Shown in pieces: positions 15,001-27,000 of a stretch of DNA of 64,000 nt (the first letter of the stretch is position 1; every line of letters begins with the position of its first letter). The notes under the pieces were generated by a model. That model ran no database searches. It was not told the origin of the DNA and saw nothing but the letters and a program-made list of their open reading frames with translations. The DNA comes from Pisaster brevispinus (Eukaryota > Echinodermata > Asteroidea > Forcipulatida > Asteriidae): contig JAMKCF010000013.1 of assembly GCA_023634235.1 (NCBI GenBank), positions 1,736,001 to 1,800,000 of the forward strand. The letters are read 5' to 3'. The position numbers and the translations under genes are program-made.

Positions 15001-18000
15001 CCTGTCTGATAATGAAAACTGCTTTGAAACGCCTGTAGAAAGCGCTATATAAAAACTAGTTGTTATTATCATTTTAAAACAAAAAGTGGGAGTCGTGTCT
15101 GGAGACTATCAATAAAAATGGACCGCTTAGTGACAAGAACTTCAGTCAAGAACTTCAGTCAAGTCAAGAAGTATTCCTTGGTCTTTCTATGTCTCAGTCT
15201 TTACGTTTTTATAAATTTTTGGAACTCTGCTTGCAGTACAAAGGCAGGGAATACTGCCTTGTACAATATTGGACAAATAGTCTAATAAAAACTGTTTGTG
15301 TCAGGCCTAAAAAGACAAGTGATTAGAAACACAGCTGTCAATTCATACCATCACAACTGGCTCCATCCTTCATGAGCCATCCTCCATTCTCACATAGACA
15401 GGTTTCTCCATCAGATCCAAGCATTGAACCCGGTGGGCAGGCGCATACAAACCCCTGTGGGTTACTGAGGGATCTCAAGCAGAGATGGGAGCATCGGTTA
15501 CCAGCTCTTTCACAGAAATTAGTTAGATCTGTGGGAGAAAAAAGAGACAAAGCAGAAATGCATATTCTGCAAGGATTGGAAGTCAAATTATCACACTCTG
15601 AAAACTGGTCTTCAATTACATAGAGCTGCTTAAGCAGAGAATTATGATTAGTAATTTTCTGCTTAGTAAAAATAAGCAGGATGCTAGTCGCAAATTATAC
15701 ATATGACATGGTACTTTAACTGGTAACCTTATTCTGGTAAGCATAATTTTTTTGTGCTTAACTACTTTTTGTGCTTAGGCAGCCCTATGAAATTGGGCCC
15801 CGGACAAAATTTTGTTATCAAAACCTTCACTGAATTCAAACTAACAAACTTTGAAAATATGGTTTGATTCAAGACATACCTGACAGTGCAATGTGTTGGT
15901 CCATCAATGCCAATCCCATTGGATTGAGAATGCCATCAAAAAGTACCTCCATTCGTTCACCATTGTATTTGTTTGCAGTCAACACTGCGCTAGTCTGCCA
16001 GTCAGTCCAGTACACATTGGCCTATGAGATTAAAAAACAGGAAGTTTTTATAGGTTGATAACAAATTGGTCTTTTAAGATTGATGTATAATTTCATTGTC
16101 TGACTCCTACAGACATATAAACAGAACATTTTAATGAACCAATCCCAGGGGTTATAAACGAGCAAAGCAAGCTGGGAAAAAATGGCTCGGCGAGATCGAT
16201 CACCCCTGGGAATGAGGTTGAAGCACATCCTCTCCACAGCTACTGCTCCTTATGTGTGGAACTCACTCCCATCACATCTTCACCATGCAAGGTCACTTGG
16301 ACAATTCACGAAACTGCTTAAAACTTGTGGGATTGTTTTATTTACTTGGATTGTCTGGAAGTTGGATGAGGTTGCTTTTTTTGGCTCTTTGTAAATCTAG
16401 GGGAAAAGGCACCTTACTTGTATGTATGATGCTCACCACGTTCCCAACACTCTTGCTGCCGCTTCCTAGGTTGTATCGTAAACTTGGATGTGAACCCTGG
16501 CTACACGGCATTTAACGGTTGTATGGCTTCTGACTGGCACCCCTGAACAAGATATCGACAATAGGGAGACCGCCAACATAGGGCTGGATAGCTCAGTTGG
16601 TAGCGTGCTGACACATTAATCCTGAGGTTGCTGGTTCAAATCTCACCCTAGTCAAATTGTCTCTGTTCAGCCCCAAATTATATAAATGCTAGTAATGTAA
16701 GTTTTGGTGCAGCTGGACTGGAACCTGTAACCTTTGGTTTGCAAGTGGTGTTTATCCTAGCATTCTGATTACATACCTGATGTACAGCAATACTGAAAGG
16801 GTGTGACACATCAGTATCACGGATAACATGTCGATTGTTGCCATTGATATCGGACGACTCTAATCTATGCATCTTAGCATCTGACCAGAAGATTCGTTGC
16901 TCATCATAGTCAAGAGCCAAACCATTAGGCCAGATGATATCTTCAGTTATAATGGTAACCACATCTTGACCATCAAGTGCAGCTCGTCCAATGTGGGGTG
17001 TGTGACCCCAGTCGGTCCAAAACATGTACCTGAAAGAGTAAAAACCGACAGTAAATTCGGGCCCAGATTTGCAGAGTATGAGCAGGAGACAGTGGTGCAG
17101 CTATAGGTAATGTGGAGCCAAGCGGTGGAAAAGTTAGAGCTTGATGTCCCTGTCACTTTCAAATGTACTTTGTATTTGAAAATCTTTGCATTATTTTGAG
17201 GTATTATTAATAACTAGTACAGGTGTAGATGTTAATCACATTTCCAAGGGGTATTTACATTTCAAGTTGGCTATTATCCTAAAAAAAAAAACTAAAAAAA
17301 ATCCAAGTAACCAGGTTAGGTTTTCTTTTTCATGATCAGTCGATGCACTCATGTACTACAAGTCTGAGGTTCAGTGGAAGAGCATTTCAAAGAGTCTGTC
17401 CAGCATGTGAAAAAGTATCCCCTTTAGCTGCATCTTTAACTGAGAACAACAATAATAATAAGTTCTTATAAAGCGCTGTTTCACAGCACAGTGACTAGCA
17501 TCAAATCTCATCAGATAGATAGAACATTCCAGAAAAAGGATGATCTAGCAAAAAAACAAATAAGAGTACTACAAATTTGATAATAACTGTGTCTTTAAGT
17601 GCTTCCTAAATGATTGAATAGTGTCTAGCAATCTGACTTGGAATGGTAGTTCATTATCAAGCATTAGAGACACACTCTCGTAAAAAAAATGCGACCTATT
17701 ACAGTCTATGGGAAAACCTCAAGGCTTTGGGGTTTTCATAAGAAAAACAAGGAAGTATTTAACCCGTCAATTTGCCTTTAGCACCAAACTGTACGCCCGC
17801 CCAGCACGCCCAGTGAGGATAGCCTGTTTCGGGAGACCTGAAGCTAGTGTTGCGATAATTAATTGAAGGGTATGGTACTGCTAAAAAAACTTTATAAGAA
17901 ATGAGTTAAGAATGAAATAGATTGCACTTTTCACGAGAGTGCGTCTCTAATGAATGTGGGAGCTGCGTTAGTGAAAGCATTGTCACCAGCAGAATTTACA

Positions 18001-21000
18001 GGTTTATGTTCAGACAGAACCTGAACAAAGGCCTGGTCGGCTAGGTTTGTTACTGATGTACGCATGCATTGAGGTGGCCTGGACATACTCCATGAAATCA
18101 TTTGAAAACATAGTAGTTCATTTTGAACTACATGTTAAAAAAATTGGTTCCGTCTGCTGTTGGAATTATTGGCTTTCTAAGGTCTGAGGCATGGTCTGAT
18201 GTCTATGGTTTGGTAGGTCTTGCATTATGCTCTGACATTTTGGTTTGGTTATGCAGCAGTCAAACCATAAATCTGGGCTCAATTTCATGGCTCTGCTTTC
18301 CGTAAGCAAAGAATCTGCGCTAACAGTAGCAGGGAATTCCACGCTTACGCCAAGCGTATTTCACAGAAATTTTTACTTGTGCGCGTGCGTGCTTCCTGTT
18401 ACTAGGCATTCTTTACTTTAACACAGCTAGCACAGAAATTCGGTGCTTGCAGAGTAAGCAGAGAATGGCGATCGTCAGCACAGAATTCGGCGTAAGCAGA
18501 GCCATGAAATTGAGCCCCGGTGTCTTCAGATGGATTATTAGGAGTTTGCAAGTAGGTATGCACTAAATACTACCCTTCAGTTGGATCAACCACAATTCCT
18601 CGAGGTTCATCTAGATTATCATTGATAAGCGTCTTCTTATAACTGCCATCCCATGAAGCGACATTGATGGTATCATCGCCTGTGTCTGTCCAGTAGAGAT
18701 TACGGTAGACCCAGTCGAATGCTATACCGTCTGATGTAGTATCTGTAGTAATTACTTGGGTGTGGACGGAGCCATCAGAGAAACTGAGCCTGTGCCACAA
18801 ATCAAAGATAAGATGATTTATAAAGCCAGGGTTGGATTTCGCAAAGCACTTAGATTCATCTTAAGATGAGTTGGCAGTATTACCATAGTGATTTGTTTTG
18901 TGACATCACACTTTACTTGGCAAGTAAGAATGATACACGGTTAAGCTCAGTCTTGGCTCTTTGTAAAATTGGTCCCAGATATCTCCAGAAAATGTGGTAA
19001 GTTTGACTACTTTGCATGGTAAGAGAGCAATTTTGGAACGAAGGTGTTTGATGTGACACCACGTAATTATATCTCAAACAAGCTGTGGTGGTTCTGAAAA
19101 GAATCAGGTTTGACAGCTCTGTTTTTTATAAGTATGCTGTGATAGTTCTCAAGTTTATTAGTTATTAAGAGTGACCAAAGTTTTGACTTAGTGTTGTTTG
19201 AAGCTTTGCATGATGTAGAAAATAAGAAGTACTATAAATAGTTAATTTGAGGGTATAACTGTGTGGGAATCTCTTTTTGGAGGAGTGTTGTATTTTCATC
19301 CCTCAAGCTCTACTTAAGCAGCAGCATCATCAGCAGTCCAGGATTCTCCAGGAGATGAGCAGAGTATACTGTTTGAAACATCAAGACCACACCCGCTCTT
19401 TTTAGAGCCAACACTCCTCCCAAAAGAGATTTTACACATCGTTTTACCTACAAGTTGACTATTTGTAGTTACGCCTTGAAGTTTTAACTGTTTCAGTGTA
19501 CCGGATGCAACTTTGTCAAGCTGATAAAAGAAAGTCTTTGAGGCAACTTCAAAAGATAATTGGAGGGTCTTGGAGCTAAGTCTCATAATAAATAAATATA
19601 TAAATACATAAATAACCTGCTGATAATTTCAGCTGTGACTTCACTCAAATAAACAGTGTCCTCAGTAGGGTCGTAGCTAATGGAGACAGCTGTGTTCTTC
19701 ACCTCTGCTATGAGCTCCATTGTTTTAAACAAAACATTCAGTTTTCTGACTGTGTTCTGGTTCGTTAGGAGGAGCTTGGGTGGTACGGGGTAAGAAAATA
19801 CACAAGTTTTGTTGTCCAGGTCGACAAGATATGACATATGGGGGCACTCGCAGATGTAGCCTGGGTCTCTGTTGGTGCATATTATGCCTGGGCAAAGGCT
19901 GTCTGCCGATTGTGCACACTCATCAATATCTAGATCGGTAAAAATCAGACAAAAATTATGTATGAGAATTTATGATTTGTATTTGAGGCTTTGAATAGTC
20001 ACAGCAAAGTAAATTGTCTTGAATTAAACAAAAATGTTGTTCTGTTAATATTCTCATGGTGTTTTCACTTTGGATATTACATTTGGATATTTCTTTTATT
20101 AATATTATTACCATTATAATGAAATTCTGGTAATGAAGCCAACCTGTAACCATGGGTGCTTGCTACACATGTAGGTGAACCAGAAACACAAGGGTTAAAA
20201 TCCCTACTCTTCCACATGAAGAGTGAATTCTGTGTTTCTTTTTCATGCACTACCAATCCTAGTACATGGGACCTACGGCTTTACGTCCCATCCGAAGGAC
20301 AAAGCAACAATGGTTAAGTGTCTTGCTCACAAGGACACAAGTGTCAAGACCAGAACCCGAACCCACACTCTGCTGATCAAAGACACCGAGCTTGAGTCCT
20401 GGTTCTCTTAACCGCATGGCCATGACACACCATAAACTGTTATCAAACTATTATCAGTAATATCATCAGCCGAACTGCGAAAAAAACACCTAATAATTCA
20501 TTATGCCAAAAAGTAGGCGGACTAAACTTTTTCCCCCAGCATGTGACTATGGTTCGAGGGGTCACATCCTCTCTCAGTGGACTGATGCCCTTCTTAGTTA
20601 CCATGGACACAGTAGTAGCCCTTAGGGACATCGATACACTTTCTGGATCCACAACCTCCATTGTCATCACTACATGCCTCTGTAAAAAAAAAAAGAGACC
20701 CCCAAAATTATATCAGGGGTGTGTTCCATGCTTGTGAGCAACGTAAACTTTGGCTGACTTATTTGTGGCCTCTGTGTAATTCCAAGCTGGAAACAAAAGA
20801 TGTGAACAATGTTATTTCTATTGCCCAAGCAGTAGTATAGAAAAGTCTGTGCGTCTAGTATATTGCACATTTACGAAGATGTTAGCCATCATATTTTGAA
20901 GCCCTGCTTTTATATTTGACCAATTCAAAACGGTGGTCCACTTGTCTTTAGATATTTTATTCATCCGCTTCTTTTGTTGTCACTTCCTACCACCTGAAAC

Positions 21001-24000
21001 TTGATCAATTGTTATTTTTTGCAGTCTTGACTTACGAGCAGTGCATTCAGTTTCGTCTTCACCGCCACGACAGTCATTAACGCCATCGCAAAGCTGAGAG
21101 ATCAAGATGCAAGAGGAATTGTTTGGACACTGGAAGCGGTCTGGCGCTGTGCAGACATCCAAGCAGTCTTTCTCATCCGCATTTCCAGGGCAGTCTTGAA
21201 CACCGTTACAGCGAGCTGAAAACGGCATGCAGGTTCCATCATCACAGGTAAACTCATCATCAGAACATGCTTGGTCTGTAATCATGGGGGAATTAACAAT
21301 TTGTTATAGTTACACCTGGTTCTTATATAGCGCACATATCCTAGTAGCTAGATCAAGACGCTTTACAACATTTTTATCCCCGTTCATCAGGCATGCTTAG
21401 ACCATTGCTCAAATTGTCTCAACTGCCTGGGAGCATACAACCCCAAACTCCTTAAATTAGCGCTAGGAGATTTTACACCTGGGTTAATAAGAGAAGCAAT
21501 TATGGTGCCTTATGAATGCCTTGCTCAGGGACACAAGTGTCCTGACTGGGATTCGAACCTTCACTGATGATTCAGCTATCAGAACTTAAGTCCAATGAAG
21601 TAGACCGCTCGGTCAAGGCACACCACATTTTATGGGCAATTTTTGTTACACAGATCACAGGTATCAAGTTGTCTGAACAAAATTAATCATTGAAGACCAA
21701 CTGTTATTGATAATGTGAGCCACAATACCAGGTATCACTGGTGTATCATTTGTTAGGTCCCCAACAGAGAGACAACTGACCTAAGACTACACTGATTGGC
21801 AAAATGAGGGAACTTTGTGCCTTTGTGTGTGGGGCTGAAAGTGTCGTGATGCGTACGCCTTTGTGCATCTGCCTAATTCACTACTCTATGGCATTTGGCC
21901 ACCTATAGAGTCTGTACAAATGCATGAATGTAGTCACCATATAGATAGTTCCCAATAGACGCCATCTTTACGGGCAAATTGCATTTTTGGCTTGCAGGCG
22001 CGTCAAGCGCTCAAATTATTAACGCAGCCGCGCTGTTTACTAACCAATCATGCAATGAGTTTTGTGAAATGTGGGCGTGCTGCACGCGGTTCTCACGCAA
22101 AACGCATGACTGTGTGTTCCAAATTGCCCGTAAAGATGGCCGATTTACGTCATATTGCAACCTATCTATTTCAACACCCTGGACAAAAAGATCATCGTAC
22201 CACCTCGGCTTCAGCGGCCTTTGGCATGGCTGCAGAGTGAAGTGTGGGAGAGGAGTGCGACAATGTTTGGAAGCATACTCTAACTAGAGTGACCCATACT
22301 TTTTGTTGATTACTATTTCTGATACCTTTGTTGAAATGTTGATTTGTAATTTTCTCAATGGAGGGAATTTCGTCCATACTTGTTTATCAATTAATTATAA
22401 AACCTGATACAAGTTACCTGGACAGGAAGCTTCATCAGAACCATCCTCACAGTCTGTGTCACCGTCACATTGCCAGCTTTTTATGATACAGCTGTCACTG
22501 CATTTAAATTCAGTCTCTGCACAGCTAAGCTCAGGCCCTACATACATAAACATCACATCAAGTATATTTGTATGTGTGAAAATTAAAATACTTTCCACAA
22601 GTTGTCTGAATGATATTGTAATTGGTAATGCAAGTCATAAAACCTGGTACTACTGGTGTGTCATTTATTAGGTTCCTCAGAAGATAGACAAAGGACCTTT
22701 CCCATGCAATACGTCAAATTATACCTTGCTCCTGTGCACTAAGACTACTGATTGGCAAAATGAGGCAACATTGTGCCTTTGTGTATGGGGCTGATGGTAT
22801 CGTGATGCGTACGCATTTGTGCATCTGCCTAATTCACTACTCTTATGGCACTTGTCCACCTAGAATCTGTACAAATGTCAAGATCATGGTATCACCTCGG
22901 CTTTGGCAGCCATTGGCATGGCTATCGAGTGAAGTGTGAGAGAGAAGTGTAGTTTTGCCACCACTCACCAATGTGGACTAATATCCCACCTCTAACTAGA
23001 GTGACCTGCAAGTAATCTACATGTGTACCTTTTGTTGCTTACTATTTGTAATGTTGTAATGGACTTGTAATGGACTTGTACGTTGTAATAGACTTTCAGA
23101 TACCTGGGTGGCGTGTCGTGGCCAAGCATTCTAGTTCATCGGACCCAAGCTCCGGTGTTGTCAGCAGCAGAGTGTGGGTTCAAGTCCTGGTCATGACACT
23201 TGTGCCCTTGAGTAAGGCACTTAACCACAATTGCTTTGTAAAAAGTTGAGAAAGTAGTGCATTCTGCTCAACCAGCCAGGCTCCTAGTGGATGATAGCCT
23301 TGCGTACATCTTTACAGACTGTAAAGATGTCAACCCTGATTCAGCCCCAGGAGTAGGTGGCACGTGCCCCTGGTGGCAGTTGATTTGAGTGTAGCCCTCA
23401 CCTTGAAGTGGCCCTTCGGCCTTGTGAGTTGGGCGATATCTCATTAAAAAAAAATTAAACCTCAGTTGAAATTTTGATTTATTTTTTTCCCAATGGAGGA
23501 CATTTTGTCCATACTTTTTTATCAATTAATTATAAAACCTGATACAAGTTACCTGGACAGGAAGCTTCATCAGAACCATCCTCACAGTCTGCCTCACCGT
23601 CACATTGCCAGCTTTTTATGATACATCTGTCACTGCATTTAAATTCAGTCTCTGCACAGCTAAGCTCAGACCCTACATATATAAACATCACATCAAGTAT
23701 ATTTGTATGTGTGAAAATTAAAATACTTTCCACAAGTTGTCTGAATGATTTTGTAATTGCTAACATAAGTCATAAAACCTGGTACTACTGGTGTGTCATT
23801 TATTAGGTCCCCAGCAGATAGACAAAGGACCTTTCCCATGCAATACGTCAAATTGCACCTTGCTCCTGTGCACTAAGACTACCGATTGGCAAAATGAGGG
23901 AACATTGTACCCTTGTGTATGGGGCTGACGGTGTCATGATGCGTATGCGTTTGTGCATCTGCCTAATTCACTACTCTTATGGCATTTGCCAACCTACTGA

Positions 24001-27000
24001 GTCTGTACAAATGCATGAATGTAATCACCATATTTCCATCAAGACCATGGTATCACCTCGACTTCGGTGGCCGTTGGCATGGCTGCAAAGTGAAGTATGA
24101 GAGAGGAGTGCAGTTCTGCCACCACTCATTGATGTGGACTAATATCCCACATGGCGAAGATGCCGGAAGCATGCTCTAACTAGAGTGGCGCCCACATAAT
24201 CTACTTTTTGTTGCTTACTGTTTGTAACATTGTAATGGACTTGTACGTTGTAATGGACTTTCTGATACCTGGTGTGGCGTGTCGTGGCCAAGTGTTCTAG
24301 TTCGTCGGACCCAAGCTCTGGTGTTGTCAGCAGCAGAGTGTGGGTTCAAGTCCCGGTCATGACACTTGTGCCCTTGAGCAAGACACTTAATCATAATTGC
24401 TTTGTAAAAAGTTGGGAATGTAGTGCAATCTGCTCTACCAACCAGGCTCTTAGTGGATGATACCCATGCCTACATCCTTATGGACTGTGAAGGTAGTTGA
24501 TTCAGCCCCAGGAGTAGGTGGCACATGCCCCTGGTGGAAGTTGATTTGGATCAGTTAAGTGTAGCCCTCACCTTGAAGTGGCCTCAGTTGAAATTTTGAT
24601 TTATTTTTTTCCCAATGGGGGGCATTTTGTTGATACTTGTTTATCATTTAATTATAAAACCTGATACAAGTTACCTGGACAGGAAGCTTCATCAGAACCA
24701 TCCTCACAGTCTGTGTCACCGTCACATTGCCAGCTTTTTATGATACAGCTGTCACTGCATTTAAATTCAATCTCTGCACAGCTAAGCTCAGGCCCTACAT
24801 ATATAAACATCACATCAAGTATATTTGTATGTGTGAAAATTAAAATACTTTCCACAAGTTGTCTGAATGATTTTGTAATTGGTAATGCAAGTCATAAAAC
24901 CTGGTACTACTTGTGTGTCATTTATTAGGTTCCTCGGAAGATATACAATGGACCTTTACCATGAAATATGTCATTTTAACACCGCGCATGTGCACTAACA
25001 CTACCGGTTGTCAAAATGAGGGAATATCGTGTCTTTTTGTTCTGGGCTGATGGTTCCGTGACGCCTATGTGTTTGTGACACTAGTGACATATACTATAGT
25101 CTTTATTTATCAAGTTGTTTTTGTATGATATCATGTAATGCACTGGTAGATTTTGCCAACATAGGGTGTACGCTCTTATTGTGAAAGCACCCTCTGGCGT
25201 TCAGTGGTTATTGCATGTATTGTAGCATGCAAAAAACGTTAATACTTGAATCTTGTTTCAGTGATACCTTATGCGGAGGTAATTCTGCAGGTAATGTTTA
25301 TATTTGAATTATTGATTTCCTTTGATCAATTGTCTGAAATATTTGTTGAAGGCGTGAAAACAAGTTAACAGTGTTAGTTTAGAAAACAAACTGGTCTTCT
25401 TTGAAAATAAGCAGAATCTGAACAGTCTGAAAGCTTTGCTTATTAACGCTTCAACATCCTGAATCCTCAACTCTATTCCTCACATGCTGGTTTCACTTGT
25501 GGTCAACTCTCAGCTGTCAGTTTCCATGGTAAGTGTGCTATCATCACAGAGCCTTTTTTTTTTAAATATATAATAAAACTTATGAGATCCCAATGCTGCC
25601 ACCAAATTCTACACTTACTTGTATCACAGTTGGCTTCATCAGAACCATCTGCGCAGTCCTCTTGAGTGTCGCACCACCATGTTGCATGAATACATCGTCT
25701 ATCATCACATCGTCTTTGCTCCCCAGGGCATTTCAGTGTCTGGTCTCTACACACTGAGTCATGCTCATCACTTCCATCGCCTACAAAGAAACAAAAAGAC
25801 ATTTTTAGAGAGTACTGCACAAGTCATTTATAACAAAAAACAATATTACTGAGTAGTAGGTTGGTGAGAATATCATGCCTGGTGTTTATAGATATCTTGT
25901 GCCTCACGCCACAGACCGCACAGTCTACATAAGAAAAGTATGCGAGGTTGATGTTTATCAAAACATTTGACAGATTCGAGTGGGAACTTTGTTGTCATTT
26001 CTGGAACCTGAAAACTATTAGGTTGCCTATGTCCTCTAATGAATACCAGTTTACTTTCATAATAAAGATTTTTCGGTTTAAAGCTCACCACAATCATCAT
26101 CGCCATCGCAAGTCCATCTCGTAGGAACACATCGAGAAGTCCTCGTACACTCAAACTCATTGCCTGCGCACTTTTTCTCCGTGCAATTCATCTCATCGGA
26201 GCCATCCTCACAGTCTAGATCTCCATCGCACAACCAAGCACTTGAAATACATAACTTTGATGAGTCACACAGGAATTGAGCGCTGTCACAAGATGCATCT
26301 GAAAATGAACCCAGCAAAAAGTTGTCGCCAGACCTTCATCAATTGTGAAAGTTCGGTGTTCTCCTCGCAGAATTCCAATGTTTTTTGCTTACATTTATTT
26401 TATTAATTCTGCACCTTATCTCTTTTAAGTGTTTATTCAGCTTCCCCTTTTTATTTATTTATTTTTTTATTTAATTATTATTTTATATATATGTATGTAT
26501 TTGTTTTTATCATCCCTGTATTTTAGTTTACAATATTTTAAATCTCTGAGTGTTGTCTATTTTTAAATGATCTTTACTCTTCTTATTATTGTATGAATAA
26601 AACTCAATTCAGCCTCCTTAAGGCTGTGAAGCTTTTATTTCCGAAATAAACCAATAATTATAATAATAATAATAATAATCTACTTTTTGTTTGATTACTA
26701 TAGTTGTACCATTATGATGGACTTTCTGATACCTGTCTCTTGAACTTTTGATTAATTTTTTTCCCCAATGGAGGGAATTCAATCCATATTTGTTTATCAA
26801 TTTATTATTTATAAAACCCGATAAAACTTACCTGAGCAGGAAGCTTCATCAGAGGCATCCTTACAGTCTTCGTCACCGTCACAATGCCAGCGTTTAGGTA
26901 TGCAGTAATTGTCACTGCATTGGAATTCAGTGTCTTTATTACAGCTGTAGTCCAAACCTGCAGTTATAAATATAACACAAACATTTTGTGAAAAAAACCC

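Larger units (their letters stand above)
7965..21535. repeat. Tandem segmental duplication (about 7 kb units)
   Basis: 7965-14900 and 15083-21535 are alignable along their whole length, introns and inserted repeats included. Units differ by indels: extra DNA at about 9050-9430, a MITE at 13623-13755, and extra DNA at about 19295-19440. Confidence 0.9.
22400..24950. repeat. Tandem triplication of a 1.1 kb LDLa exon unit
   Basis: Three units, each an exon with the downstream TCATTTATTAGGT segment, CAAAATGAGG blocks and, in two of the three, a tRNA-Ser-like SINE. Unit offsets are 1122 and 1135 nt. Confidence 0.88.
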
